Under the pieces are notes generated by a model that was not told the origin of the DNA, did not search any database, and worked only from the letters and a program-made list of their open reading frames with translations. From Allolobophora icterica (lineage: Eukaryota > Annelida > Clitellata > Crassiclitellata > Lumbricidae), in NCBI GenBank assembly GCA_963556255.1, contig OY744606.1:79837141-79901140 (forward strand): a stretch of DNA of 64,000 nucleotides, given 5' to 3'. This document shows positions 1 through 14,521 of the stretch, piece by piece. The position numbers and the translations under genes are program-made. Position 1 is the first letter of the stretch. Each line of letters starts with the position of its first letter.

Positions 1-397
1 AGATTCAGTTTTAAGTTGAGAATGAAATGACATAAGCAACTGAGCAGAGCACACAGACACAGGGAGAGAGTTCCAATGTTTCATATACACTTAGAAAGTA
101 AAATGTAAAAGTACATGCTTTTCTATAGCGAGCTTTGACTCTGCTCGTTTTTCAATTAATTGATCGGGTGAGATCTTTCACCACTGCTGCCTGTTTGAAC
201 AGGAGCCACTCCATTTAAGGTCCACGTGTACGAACTGAGCTAGCCCGAGATTTAAATCTCCGAAATAAGCCAGCATCAGGAGGTGAACCTGCATTCGCAC
301 GCACAGAAGCAACGTAGTTAACCAGGCCACTTGTCTGACAAACGCCAAATAAGTCTAAATGGACCTCATCTCTCAGTATCTTAACATTACATTACAA

Positions 398-668
398 CAT
401 TATTATTAATACAATACAACTGTATCTGATATTGCCCTTGCAAAGGTCAGAAGTGCACACACGACCATACGTCAGAACATTGATGGTGTTGAGCACCGTT
501 GCACACGTATTCGTGTGCACTTCAGTGTAAGTACTTTTGCCTGAAGTACTTACACGTGAAGGACTTGCTCAAGTTCCTTACACAGTGACTGCCTGATTGG
601 AGGCTTGAACCCGTACTCACTGTGTTATGGGCCATGCGCTCTATCCATGTGGCTGCTGCATCTCATTC
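398..668 (-). repeat. SINE-B, tRNA-derived
   Basis: On the minus strand it carries the tRNA-like head (B-box-like GGGTTCAAGCC), the linker with GAGCAAGTCCTTCA (here AACTTGAGCAAGTCC), and ends in GGGCAATATCAGATACAG. The same order is seen at 18,885 and 23,925 on the plus strand. Confidence 0.75.
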
Positions 669-729
669 CTGAGTACTGTTATGTACAGGTAGAAACCAGA
701 GTTGTGAATAAAAATGATTGAAATCGTTG

Positions 730-735
730 TTTATT
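730..735 (-). other. possible MMS22L polyadenylation signal
   Basis: AATAAA on the minus strand about 830 bases after the stop codon. It is the only canonical copy I noticed in that stretch; no transcript support. Confidence 0.35.
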
Positions 736-910
736 AACAAGGTATAAAATAATTGTCACAGTACATGACAAAGCAATTGTCTTTCAAAATCATCCCGCCT
801 GCAACGCATTAGAGCCACTAAACTCAGCTGGCTTAATCCTGTACAAAATCTAAGAGTTCAAACAAAGAATTCAAAGAGGCAAGTTGGCCTTCAGTTAAAG
901 GCCCTCAATG

Positions 911-1000
911 CAACAGCTAGTGGACCCTCAAGGCAACAGCTGCTGGACCCTCAAAGCAACAGCTAGTGGACCCTCAAAGCAACAGCTAGTGGACCCCCAT
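911..1000. repeat. 4 x 23-bp minisatellite
   Basis: CAACAGCTAGTGGACCCTCA units start at 911, 934, 957 and 980. Confidence 0.9.
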
Positions 1001-1074
1001 TCCAAGTTTCAGGGTACTTTAAACTAGTTACATTGAGAGTTGCTTACTAAACCTAGAAAGTTTCTGAAAGGTCA

Positions 1075-1265
1075 TCCATAGCTGGAAAACTAAATAATTG
1101 TCATCAACAATCTTGGAATCTAATAGGTCATCCAAAAAATTGGGGTAACTAAAAGTTCATAAAAAACTCGGGAATTAAATAAGTCATCCAAAAAGTTTAG
1201 GAACCATTAAAAGTCGTCAAAAAACTGGGGAACTGGATAAGGTCATCAAAATCTTGAAACCAAGA
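1075..1265. repeat. degenerate tandem repeat, about 35-40 bp
   Basis: Motifs like GTCATCCAAAAAA followed by TGGGGAACTAAATA recur about five times with substitutions. It lies in the MMS22L 3' flank. Confidence 0.6.
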
Positions 1266-1559
1266 ATATCATCGAAAAAATGTGGAAACAGAGAAGGGAG
1301 ACAGAGCGATGGAGAATTATGCCCCTGCCCTGTATGTCCTCCACCGCTGGATGGACCGCCAACTTGAAAGAACAGTCCTGATGTTGTCCATGTCATCTTC
1401 TGGCTGAATTGCAGATATGACCACAGCAACGCATGCCAGGACAACCTTTCCTTACAGGTTGCATGGCTCAACAACGTTGCCTTACCATGTGTCAGCCCTG
1501 GCATCATCACGCCAAGTCGATGGATCGAGAATTCTAACAAACGTGTGATTGTGGTGGAG

Positions 1560-1641
1560 CTACTCTCTTTCCTGCATCAGTTTCGTCTTCTCGCTGTTTC
1601 CTGAATCACCCAGAAGGGAAAGAAGGTTGAAGTAGTGCAGC
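1560..1641 (-). CDS. MMS22L: MMS22L terminal exon
   Basis: Acceptor TTTTTCTTTCAG. Reads LHYFNLLSLLGDSGNSEKTK and ends LMQERE before TAG, matching the vertebrate C-terminus (AYSKLLSHLGQMGQDEMQRL). Confidence 0.92.
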
Positions 1642-4600
1642 CTGAAAGAAAAATTAGTCATCTGTAAAGAATGGTAACAGACAGCCGTAGGTAGGTGTCT
1701 GGCATATGTGTATCTGGCAAACAAAGCATGTTTACTCTTCACAGGTATGGTCCCATCTAAACAACTGCACTAAAAATACATAAATAGTAGTAGTAATAAT
1801 AATATTGCTAAAGTTATAATAAAAACAACAATAAGAGTAAAATAAACATATTAGTACAAACAGATAAAAATAATATTTTTATTCAGTCCAGACATTTTTA
1901 GGAACCAGGGAATTACATGTACATATAATACTAATAATAAGGAATAACATGCGTGATTTGGACTCGGTCTTATACCTCCAGTGACCAGAATCGGGTAGTG
2001 GCACATTTTGTGTTCTTCTACCCTTATTTTGTGTTCTTCTACCCTTATTTTGTGTTCTTTTATCCTCATTTTCTCCTCTTTTACCCCAAAATGCAATAAT
2101 AACCTCAGCTGTTTGTCGATTCCAACGCCTCTCTTGAATTCGAGGTTCCTGACGGCCTGCGTCATAACTGGGATGAGGTCGGTGAGGATCGAAGGTTGAA
2201 TGGCAGCCACTGGCTCAAGCACGTTGAATACCCGATTCTGGTAGAGACTGACGTTGCCTATGAATGTCTTCAGAACGGAGTTGATGCAATCCCTGTGGCC
2301 AAATATACAACAATTTAGATCAGCGGTTCTCAACCTTTTTAGTGCTGCGACCACTTTATAATATTTCCAAAGTTGTGGCGACCCCCAACAAAAAATTCAT
2401 TGGGTTACTCCCCTTCACCGCGTTTCTGCGACCATTATGGTGCATTTCACTTCTTACCATCTGATAATCCATGCGCATCATGACTAATAGCATAATAAAT
2501 CATTAATCAACAAAACAATTTGTAATTTTTTTGTAATAATTTTAAAATGTTTAAAGTAAAATTTAGTAAATGACACGTTTACTTGAAGTTTAATATTTAT
2601 TGTGTATTGTACTATTACTGTACAGGTAGGCCTAAGAGTTACAAATTTCAATGTCAGCTGCTAAATTCAAAGTTTAAACATTACTTAAGATTTAAAAAGA
2701 AACCAAAGCTATAGAAAGACAACAATATTATTTCAATTATAACGAAAAATGAAGGAGTTTCACAATCCAAAGAAGAGTGTCAATGAGGAGACTGTGCTTG
2801 CTTCTTTCCCACCAGATCAGAAAATCTCGGGGCAGTCTTTGCAAGAGAAATCAAAATAATAAATTACATAAAATATAATATAAAATTACATAAATTTACA
2901 TAAAATATAAAATATTAATAAACTATACGCGGACAACTTTTTCACAAATTTCTGAAGGTTCCAGCCGACCCATGGCAAATCGTAAGGCGACCCCCACGGC
3001 AACCCACAGGTTGAGAACCGCTGATTTAGATGAACTAATCTATTTAATATTAGCATTATTAATATGCATTTATTAAGCGCCACTATCTGTCAACTAAGCG
3101 TCAATCCAATGACCCTAAGCAATTGTGAATGAAGGACTTGCTCAAGGTCCCTACACAGGAACCAGCTCAGAGGAGGCTTGAACCATACACTCTTTCTGCC
3201 TCTGTCTTATTGATGTTGACCTGATTATGGCTTGGCTTTAGTGTGCCATTGGTTGATGCATTGTGCATTAGACACCGGCGCAATAGAAGTTACTAATTAC
3301 AAATTGGCTACCGTGTCCCACAATCTAATCTCATTAATTCAGTGGGTGAGGGAGAGGACAGTCTCCCTCGCCTGTCTTTATAAGCTGGGCTAAGAAAATG
3401 GAAGTCGCTAACATTTCATACCCATGGATGCCTCTGATGCTAGCTTGAAGGACTGCTCTTCTTCTTCATTTCCTATTGCCCATGTGTTTCTTTGTTCACA
3501 CACCACATAATTCTCAGCACACAGCATATTCGTTGCTTTGCACTTTCTTAATTTGCAAATTTACTTCTATTCAACTCACATTCCCATCTCTACGAAAACT
3601 AAACGAAAAGAATCCAAGGTAGAGAAACCTTATCATGCTGCACATAGCCGTTTTTGGTCGCAGCAGCAAAGGGTGAAAAAAGAATTTCCTGTTAAAACTT
3701 ACTGAACCGTAGAAGATTGCGGGAGTTTCTTTGCCGCGTCGAGCAGAAGAACTTGCAGCTGAGAGGACAGATCTCTTTCCGAGGTGTTTCCTGACATCAG
3801 CAGACGGTCCAAGGATATCGGAAGCAATATTCGCGCGTCTCTGAGGAAGAAACCATAACAAAAAGTTACAAATTTGTAGACATTTGTTAATCACCTACCA
3901 ATGCCCCTCTGCTTGGAACTGTCTCCCCTTGTTTTGCCCCTTGTTTCTCCGCCAAGAGCTTCTTGCCCTCTCTCCTCTCCAGTTCCGTAGAAGCCTGAAA
4001 ACTTTCCTTTTTGCCGGTGCCAGCATTGATGCGGGTTGAAAGCGCCGCTGATTTGAATGGCGCTATATAAGTTTTCGGTTACAATTACAATTACAATGTC
4101 TTTTCGATGCTTGAACTCTCTCTTCATCTAAGAAATGCCTCAAAACTCACTCTTTCTCAATGGCTTTCAAAACATCCAGATGTCTAACTGCTCTTCACCT
4201 GGCGACTGACTAACAATGCCTGCAATTCGCATTTCTGTGTGACTTTGCGTGTGTTAAAAATGTTTGTTATAATATAATATAAGACAGTTGTCGATGACAC
4301 CATGCCTGGCGTCTACAAATTCTGAACATGGTGTCTACTATCAGTTCTGGATGGGAATCCAGAAGTTGAGCTAGCTCTAAGTGTCTGTGGGGGCATGCCA
4401 GTGGCGACTCGTTAAGTTCTCTTTTCAGAAGGCCAACTCTTTATTGTAATTGTAGTCTGAAATTTATAACGAACCACTTCAAGAAGAAACTCATCAGTGG
4501 CACTCCAGACCCTAACCAGTGAAGTCACTGTCGAACAATACAGATTATCAGGCCCTTGCAAAACTGTGGAAGGAACAAACTGAGTGTTTTATTGCAGTGT

Positions 4601-7600
4601 TTTATTATAGTAAGTATGGTCTGGCCGTTGAAGAAATGGAGCTTGACGCTACCTGGCAACTTCAGTCGAGCTTTTCATTTTTTCGAGTACACTGAGAATG
4701 AAAGACAAAGCCTACAAACGACACAAAGGACAACAGACAATGCTAGTGAATCGGAAACGTAACAAAACAAAATGTAACAACACACACGAACATAACACAA
4801 GTTATCACACAGCTTGAAGCTGCAAAATAACATAATTATGCGCACAATAATAACTGCAATGAAAGCAAACTAAAAGAGTTTCGAAGTAGAGCAGTCCTTA
4901 AGTGAAATCCCAGACGCAGCCATGTGCATCAAAGAGTCTCATGTGCATCAAGCGTCTCAGTTGTTAGCACTGCTCCGGCATACGTAAGAGAGCTCTGTGT
5001 TCCAGTCTCTAGTCGGCTTGGTCAGCGAAGGTTGTGCTCTGCGGCTCATGGAGATATGCAGGTGCTACGCTGTCGTACTTTAACCCAAGCCCATCGTGCC
5101 TTCTCGTGTGTTGGACTGTCCTCCTGGAACAGTCTGTACTTGCGTACTATTTCAATTGACTCTGTGCAGCAGACATTTGCTAACTATCTTAAAATGCATT
5201 TGTTTAGATCTGTTAGGTAGTTGTAGGTACAGCGCTTTTGCGAGCAACCTACAAATGCGCTATATCAAGTCTACTGACACTTGATGGTTAATTTCTTTGC
5301 TTTGGCAGGTCAGAGTGAGTGGCCGTTCCTCTCCCTCGATGACTGATCTGCCCTTTGACCGTATACAGTTCATGCGCTTATTTTAAACCTATGGAGCACA
5401 GGTGGAGCAGATGGTTCTAAAATCTTTCTGCCCTAGAGAGAACTTGAACTCCTGACCTCTAGGACAATAGTCCCTCATGCAATCCAGCAGAAAATCACAC
5501 AACAAAATGCCTGGACTTGCTTGAAATAAAATGTTAAATTAAATAAAAATAATACATTTAAATTAAATTAAGATAATAAATTTAAATAAACTTCAAATAA
5601 AACACAATAAATAGAAAGATAAAAATACCACAGCGCTATCTACCATTGCAATACAACACTCATACTAAAAAAGCTAAGAAAATCCAAGAAATTTAAAAAA
5701 ATTAAAACACATTTTAAAAATGTAAGAACAATTAAGAAAATGTAAAATATATTTAAGAAAATGCACAACATTTAAGTAAATGCACATTTAACAAACTGCA
5801 AAAATATTAAGCAAATGCAGCGATATTTGAAAAATGCACCAATATTTAAGAAAAATCACAAAATTTACAAAACTTAGAACTGACATAACAGAAAGTTTAA
5901 TGAAATTTTGAAAAAATGTATACAACTTCCGGAGGACGCTATCTGCCCATGCAAGAAATGTTACCTGCTAATCAATATCATGTGCCAAGGTGACAAAAGC
6001 GAAAAAGGAGCAAAACCAACTCAAGGAAAACTCATACAAAACAACTGAAAACAAAAGGCATGTAACAACACTGACTTTGAGGGAGTCTTGTGAAGTCAAG
6101 GACTTGGCTTCGCCCAGAAATTCATCTCTCACGACATCAAATATGTGCTGACGAAAAACAGTTGCATCTTCAGGAACCGTCCAACCAAAGGACGAGGAAA
6201 GTGATTTCTAAAGATATCATCACACCAGTCATTACGTTACACCATATTACACCAACACATTACATCATAACACAATATGACACCATCACATATCATCACT
6301 ATTCCATATTACACCACCATATTACATCACTACACCAAATAACAGAATTACACAGATTACACCACCATTACCTCACTGCACATATTACACCACCCTGTTA
6401 CATCATTACACATAATATACCACCCAATCAATCCAGAAGGCCCAGCTATCTTCAACAGCCTCAGTCACCGACTTGCCTAGATAACTGGAGATAACAGAGA
6501 AACTACATTTCTCTACCAGCGCTTATCTGTTACCATCCAATCACTTTTCACAGCAATTTCAGCTCTTGGCACGACATCAACAAAGACTAGCCATCCCAGA
6601 AAAATGCTGTCCATAATTTTGAAATCCTGAGGGATTAAATGTACCTCAGCTAAAAAAATAATAGGCAATAATAATAATGTATCACTTCTAAATAAATTAG
6701 TTTCATATGTGAAATTTGTGTGATAATGCTAGCTTCAACTTTTACCATCTTTCAGTCTACAACATAAAAATGACAGCAGAATCCAATCGACTTACAGTCA
6801 ACGGATGAACTGAGGAAACCGTTGCCATCTGTGACGTCTGCAGAAACACCAGAAACAGATGCAAAACAAACTTAGAAACGTCATCCACAAAATAAGGAAA
6901 GTCTGTCGCCTTAGAAACCATTTCCTTAGTTCACAATTCGTTTAAATTTATCGATCAGCAATACAGGTATCTAAATATACTTGTTTATTCAATAAACAAG
7001 TTGGCAGACCGCAACAAGGTACACACTTCCTGTTATGCCATAAGAAGGTTAATGAGTTTATGAATTTATGAACTGTATGTTTACAAGTTTGTGAATGAGT
7101 GAGTTAGTATGACACAAATTGGCCAGAGAAGTTAGAACTCATATGTGCACTTGTAAGTAAGTAAGTAAGTATATCCTTTATTGAACCAACTGCTAACCGC
7201 ACTTTTTGGTGTACAAAAATGAACTGCGAAAGGAGTTTCCATCATGGATGCATAACAAACATTGTCAGAATAAAGGCCAAAATAGTCCAAGAAGTACTTA
7301 GACTCCTTACCATTAGGTAAAATCTGGACAGAGAAAGGGCACAAGAATGATCCAACCGAAGAGACTCCAAGGTCCTTACCACTCGCTGAAATCGTGGCAG
7401 ATACTGACTGATTATCTCACGTAACTTTCTCTGCAGGTAGGGATCTCGTCTGTAATCCAAACTGGCGAGACCTTGCACAAACTGAAAACAACAAAGCAGT
7501 CGTTAATGTAAGTTCAGGGCGAGTGATAGTCTCATGGTCAGTCCTGGACCCTAAGTCTAGCTGCAAGTAATCTATTTCTACACAAGTCTGAAAACAATTG

Positions 7601-8729
7601 GACCATTGCAACTCTCTTTGGTCAGTTGGTTGGCTACATGGAGAGGCAGCATAGTCTGTGTGCTCTGCTCAGTCACTTTTGTCATTTCGTTATCAACTCA
7701 AAACTTACCTCTTTCAAACTGCTTATCCACCATAATAATAATATAATAATAATTTGTTCTTTAATTAAGCGCCTGCAAACGCACTGCGCTGTACAATGAA
7801 CAAACATATAGTAGAAACGGCAGCCACACAGGGCGCCTTACATACATGTATTGTATACAGTAGAAGCACATGATAAGTTTTACAGGAGTCGAATATAACT
7901 GTTTTTAAGCGGCAGCCAGACGGCGCCAACCATGGCCTACTATTCATTTAACCACTGCCACCTAGCGAGTGGAAGGCTGAAAAAACCTTACGGGGTCTAC
8001 CGGGTTCAATCTTGGTACCTTCAGCTCTTCACGCCAGTGTGTTATCCATTACTCTACGGAAAATAGACTGCCTCTCTGTCTTATGGACTGATCTTCTGGA
8101 TATTGACCTCATTTTGGTTTGCCATCGATTGATGTCTTGTGCATTAGACACCGGCGCAATACAAGTTACTAATTACAATTACAGTCGATAAAGCCACAAG
8201 AAAAATGGTTAAGTCTTCAGTTGGCTGCCTGGAATGGCAATATATATTTTTTAAAAGCTTAACAGTATCACTCCTGTTTAAGATTCGCTTATAAAATTTC
8301 TGGCTTACCAAATGTAGAGACTGTTTGACAGCAGGAAGCAGATAGGATGGAAGTTCTTTTCCCATAACAACAGCCCTCGGCAAACAAAGCTTCTCCAGAA
8401 GAAGCGGAAATAGACAATAAGCGTTTGACTGGAAAAAAACATGAAACAGGTTTAATAGTAAGAATCTCAAATCTAAATAATAATAATAATAATAATTTCA
8501 AGTACTAATTTATATAGCACCTCTTCAAGAAAACTCATCAGAGGTGTTCCCCGATTTGACTATACAGGGCGACCAACTTGCAGAATGGTTTCAGCTGCTT
8601 GCAAAATAGAGACACAAACAGTAGAAGCTCATGTTGCACACTGCATGGAAGCCTGTTCCAGAAAGAAGGGCTGACCACTGCATTGTGGAAGTATGTGACG
8701 GGGGAACAACCAGATCACCTTGTGTTGAG

Positions 8730-8775
<46 letters not shown>

Positions 8776-11700
8776 GGGTGATAATAGTAATAATAAAAAT
8801 CACAAATGTACATTAACCACTTTCCAGGGTAATTACACAGAGTCCACTCAGTAGGCTCAAACCCACAATCATCGTACTTTGCACGCAGTACGCTAGCAAG
8901 TAAGTAAGTAGATATATCGTTTATTAATCCAACTGCTAACCGCATTTTGGTTTACACATGTATATCACGTCCCGGTTAAAGTACTAAGGCCTATATTCTA
9001 GTGAAAATCATCTTAATTATGAAAGATTTACGAGCCAGACTGTCAGCAGACCACCGAGGGTCCTTAAGAGAGTTAAGATGCCCTACATTGCACTACATTG
9101 ATTCAGATTCACAACAATAAAATTCTGACCTTCACGTAGGTCAGACGAGCGCAGTGTTTGACGATTCTGCCTGCCAGACAGTAGATGCGATTCGCTTCAT
9201 CCTGTGATGCCGATTCCTTCAGGTTACAGTACTTTACGACATCTCCAAAGTATTCCAGCGCCTCAGCTCGATATTCAGCCTTCAGCTGCAAGTCCTATGG
9301 TTCCAGAAGAAAAGGTAATTGTAAATTGAAAACTCCTAATTTTAAAAGTGCTATTCTAAAACTTAGTGCAGGATGATTGCTCATTCACAAGCGCTGCATC
9401 AAGTCAGAGGGGTTGTCCAGAGATGTCATTGGAAGATCTTCAGAGACCAGAGAGAGAGAGATAGGAGGCAGAGGCGCTGCTAAGGTGGTGACAATGGTCT
9501 GGCAAAATGAAAGAAAACCTAAATTCTTTTGCACTGGGAATATAGGTGCAATCAACTCACCTTGGCAAGCTTTGGTGTCCCAAAAGCTGACGAGTCTCTC
9601 TTGATGTGGCACTATATAAATTTGCAATTACCATTACCATTACCAAAATGCAACTGCATTGTATTAAGTTAAGACAATAACAGCATTAAAGAACCACTGG
9701 GAGCGTTGTCTTTGAAGTGACAAACTTTCGGCTTAAGTGCACACACGATAATAGTAATCAAGTAACTGATCAGAACCGTAACAGATGCGATAAAGAATAC
9801 AGTCGAAGACGTGAAATACCATCGGCAGAGCATCAAATCCACGTCCAACCGCTTTGATGAACCGTACGGAACAGTCCTCACCATCAGGAACGCTTCCGTT
9901 CGAACGCACAAACACTCTCGCAAACAGAGGTAGTTTTGAAACATGTCTAAAACAGACAAAATGACAATCAAGGTAAAAAATCTCATCTGAAATTGGAGCA
10001 ACTGTTACGTTAGAATGATCCTATCTGGAACTTTTAATAACAATGAAGCTGTTGACTTGTGAATATGTAGACTTTGCATCATTGGCTACCAATGAGCATG
10101 CCATTCATCGAACAGTCTACCATTTTGAAGCATCAGAAGTGCTCATAGTAGCTGTTAATAGCTGACTTTGGGTTTCCTGATCCAACAACAGTAACATTTT
10201 ACACCAACTGTCTGTTGGGTAAAATGTGAGCATTTGACTTTCAGTTTAAAAGATTACTTACTTTCTCACAGTTTTAAACTCACAACAGCAACAAAAGTAT
10301 ATCTGTAACAAACTCAACAAGATGATTCTATTACACATTACATTACATGCCTAATGAATACAACAAATTACACCTATACCCAACAGGCCACATTACTTAG
10401 GGTTTTGGGTCTCAAACCAACCATTTGTAGAATCACCAGATTCCAGTATACTTAGAATCATTGGATTCATGATTAAAGCGCTACATAAATGCCTCGTTAC
10501 ATTACATTACATTCGTCACCTACTCTAACTCGAGTCCTGAGAGACAGTTTACCTTGTAAGCTGCTGCATGTGATCAGAAGTTGGATCGACGTACCAGGAA
10601 GATCGAAACCACGATCGGATCACCTGTCGTTCGAATCCAGGCAGCTCGGCCGACATCCGTTCTACGACTGACTGATTTGGAAGCATGTGACACAGGAAAC
10701 GACAGGAAATGCTGACAAGAACAGAAAGAATGCTTCCGTAAAAGATCTGCCACATCGAGCAATGCCTTCGTCGCTAAAAGAACATTCTTTTACTATTCTA
10801 TTACGGTGCTCAATAGTGTAGTGGTTAGCATGCTGAAATGTCAACTGAGAGGTCATAGGTTCCAATTCTCACAGGGTAGAAATTTGTTTCAAGATTTCTG
10901 CTCCACCTGTGCCCCCTAGCCAACTCATTACGATGAGTACATTGACAGTACACTGTGGGTGGGAAGATGAGACGGCGAGGGAGAGGACTGGCCATCCGTC
11001 TTCATAAGCTAAGGCTAAGAAAATTAAGTTGCTAACACTTCATACCCATGGCTGCCTCTTGGGCTAGCTTAAGGAACTGCTCTTCTTCTAAGTTTTTAAC
11101 AAAACAGCGCAAATCCAGATCGAGCACAGCAAACACCTCTTCACACAAGGACACAGAAACAATCAGAGGCACAGCTAGAAGAATTCCTTCAGCTATCCTC
11201 AGAGGCAGCCAAGGGTATGGAGTGTTATAGACTTCATTTTTTGTCTCAGGTACAATCGTCACCACATGGCAGCTGCCACAGGGGTTAGTAACAACTAAAA
11301 ACGAACAGTGAGAGACTAATTACTTACTTACTTATAATAAACAGTTTTAAAGTTGCAACCGCATCACAATTATATTTGTAATAAACTCTAACAATACTAA
11401 GAAATCTAAATTTTAATATAACACGTCATTCATGCAAACTGATGTTGAAAAGCAGCAGTCCACAGCACGGCTTGTAAAGCAGTTACAGGTCGGCAGCATC
11501 AGAAAGTTTGAAAAATCACTGCTAGAGAAGCCACTGGATTAGATCAGAAAACTCTCACCTGACATCTATCTGATCACTCCACGCAAAGTAAGAGAAACAG
11601 TTGAAAAAACCATCTCCGACGCCACAACCTGAACTTGGCACACTGAAAACAAATCCAAAAGATAGCGGTGCTTAATAAATGCACAGTAACAATGATAAAA

Positions 11701-14482
11701 TTTCATTTGCATTTGGAATTGTCTGTCGCAGAAGGACCACCTCACCACTTGCAATCTATGCTTAGCAGAAATCATTTGTCAATACCCATTATTTGATTCA
11801 GAACTTTCAACTTTGCAAATATTTGTCAGTCTCAGATTACTGGACTGCACACAGAATACGTCAAGTAACACTCCAGTGTTCCCAAGTGTAACATAGGGAA
11901 GGCACTCATGTCCTGCCCTACCACCCCTGACCCAGCAGTGGAGTAATTCCAATGTCCAGTGCTTCACAGGACTTGCAATTTAGTACAAAAAGTGCTTTAA
12001 CACTTTAACAACAAACTGCATTGGTTTCCCAGTCGCGTTTAATACACTCTTATTGACAAAGTGTTAAATAAATAAATAAACAACTGAATAGAATAAAAAC
12101 TAAACACAGAGTCAACGGTTGACTCACAAGTTCATGGCAAGAAGTGTGAAGCTGGCTGCAACATCAGCCAGCTGCGGAGGCGGAGGATGATGGGAAGATG
12201 CGGCCAAGGAGCATCGCTGCTTCACGTATCCGTAAGCATTCTTCCACAGAGCATCACTCATTCCTTCAATCAAGAGATCGATCAAATTAAATAATCAAAT
12301 CAAAAATTAACCTAATCCAATAAATTAATCAAGTTCACACCCGCCACCTGTCAAGTAACAAATGAACACTTATATTGAAGTCAGTTCAAGAAATGCAACA
12401 CCATCTAACACCACTCAACACCACCTACAGTAGCCGTCTGACTGTCTACCCTTGGATGTCGAACTGGAACCACACTTGACCTTGTATGATTGACTTCTGA
12501 TTTCTTGACTGAGCACCTGAATAAACTATAGTAACCGTGTAGACAACGAAGCAACAATAAAGACAACAGTGACAACAATGAAGATAAGATTAAAGACAAC
12601 AATGAAGATAAGAAGAAATACAACAATGAAGATAAGAATAAAAACAACAATGAAGATAACAGTTCTCAACATTTCCTGACCTCACATCACTGTCACTGTC
12701 ATCTGTGTCCTCACAACCACCACCACATCAACCATCCACCCCACCTCCACCACCTTCAGGCGAACTAACCACAAACTGACCAGAAAGTTTCTAAACAGGG
12801 CTAAATATATTTCAAACATGCACAATAAACAACACCAACCTTTCAGGGAGATTGTAGATCCACTCGTCTGAAGTAATCTCTTATACACGATCCTAAAGTT
12901 ATCAAGAAAACTAACAATTAAAAACACCAATTAAAAATGCCAATTAAGAAATCATAGAAACCACTCGTCAATGGTCCTGTTACAGTCAAGATGAATTTGA
13001 AGGTCATTTCGTTTTAGGGATGCGCTATAGTGTAGTGGTTAGCGTGCTGGACTGTCAGTCGACAGTTCAAATCCCTGCCAGGGCAGAAATTTGTTCAAGA
13101 TTTCTGCTTCACCAGCGCCCCCTAGCCAACTTAGCAGTAATGAGCACACTGACCGTACACTGTCGGTGGGAAGATCAGACGGTGAGGGAGAGGACTAGCA
13201 ACCCACCCTTGTATGCCGAGGCTAAGAAAATGAAGTCGCTAACACTTCGTACCCGTGGCTGACCCGCAGCCTACCCTGACAAGATTATACTTTATGAGCT
13301 TAACATCTAAAATTCAAGAGTATATAGCATACTTGATACCTTAACAATGAGAGTGTACTAAAAGTCACTGGGAAACGTTAAAGTACTTGCCGGTGTTTGG
13401 TGAAGATTTCTTGCAGAAAATCGAGAATCGGAGGAAGTTCCGAATCGCGACATGACATCAACAGTTGATGAAAACCATCTCCTACATTCGAAACAAGAAA
13501 TCCAGTTTAAAACAATGCTACCTGTCGAAAATTGTTCATACCTATGTTATTATTATTGTTTATATTTGCCCAAAGGAAGCTATTATATTATATCTCAGTA
13601 ACTTAAAACAATGTCCGGAGACAATAAAATGAACGTAGCTGCCTTGAAATCAACAGTTTTGAAAGGTGATTAAACATTTCGTTACATTACCTATGCACAA
13701 TAATACATACCTACATACATATAAAACACACATACATTACATACATGCAGTTGGAATTAATAAAGAATATACTTACTTACTTACACATACATAGAATATC
13801 TATCGGCAGAGATCATTACCAATCAATTTCTCTTCATGAAGATCGAAATGTTCGCTGGTGTCGATGACATCCTGAACTCCCTCTAAGTACAACTGGTATA
13901 ATCTCCACAGTTCACCTCGACTGCCGCTTGACAGCTTCGACTGTTGCAACTCCCTATGGAAAACAATCAGCCGTAAAAGCACGAAAAAGATGCAAGAGTT
14001 GCTACATTCATTAGAAGCAACTGAGTTAACTGAACACAGATCAGAGATCAAGCACAGTCAAGTCTGACTGGGTCTGCTGAATTTTGACCTCTCAACAGGA
14101 ACATTATAGAGATTCCTGGTGATGTGTTGCAGAAACGGCAATGCTGCAAAAGACTGATGATAGTAAAGTGATAACCATGCTGTACTCTTAACTCAGAGGT
14201 CTGGGATTCAACTGCTCACCAGGATATAAGAGTATTTCAAGATTTCATTAGCAAACTCTATTATGAAATGAACTATCAGAACAACACAGTCAACTACAAT
14301 TCGTTCGAATACAATACAATTAAATAAAATAAAACACAATTCAGTTGAAAAAATTCAGTTTCCCTCAGCATATCACCTTTTCCAAACAATCATTTTCGTT
14401 GTCATGTTATTTCCAAGACATCACCAGCATTCACTATCACATATTTACCACCAGACAACTCATGCACACATTATTATATCAA

Positions 14483-14521
<39 letters not shown>

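Noticed and set aside
1851..2100. Coding extension of the MMS22L penultimate exon
   Set aside because: The extension is a short tandem repeat (EEHKIRV); the true C-terminus is in the exon at 1,560-1,641 with matching phase.
11032..11265. Open frame as an extra MMS22L exon
   Set aside because: It is made of two opposed SINE-A tails, and exons 20 and 21 already join in phase with continuous homology.
13017..13100. tRNA gene
   Set aside because: A and B boxes are present, but the stems do not close and the same sequence recurs as a SINE with a conserved body.
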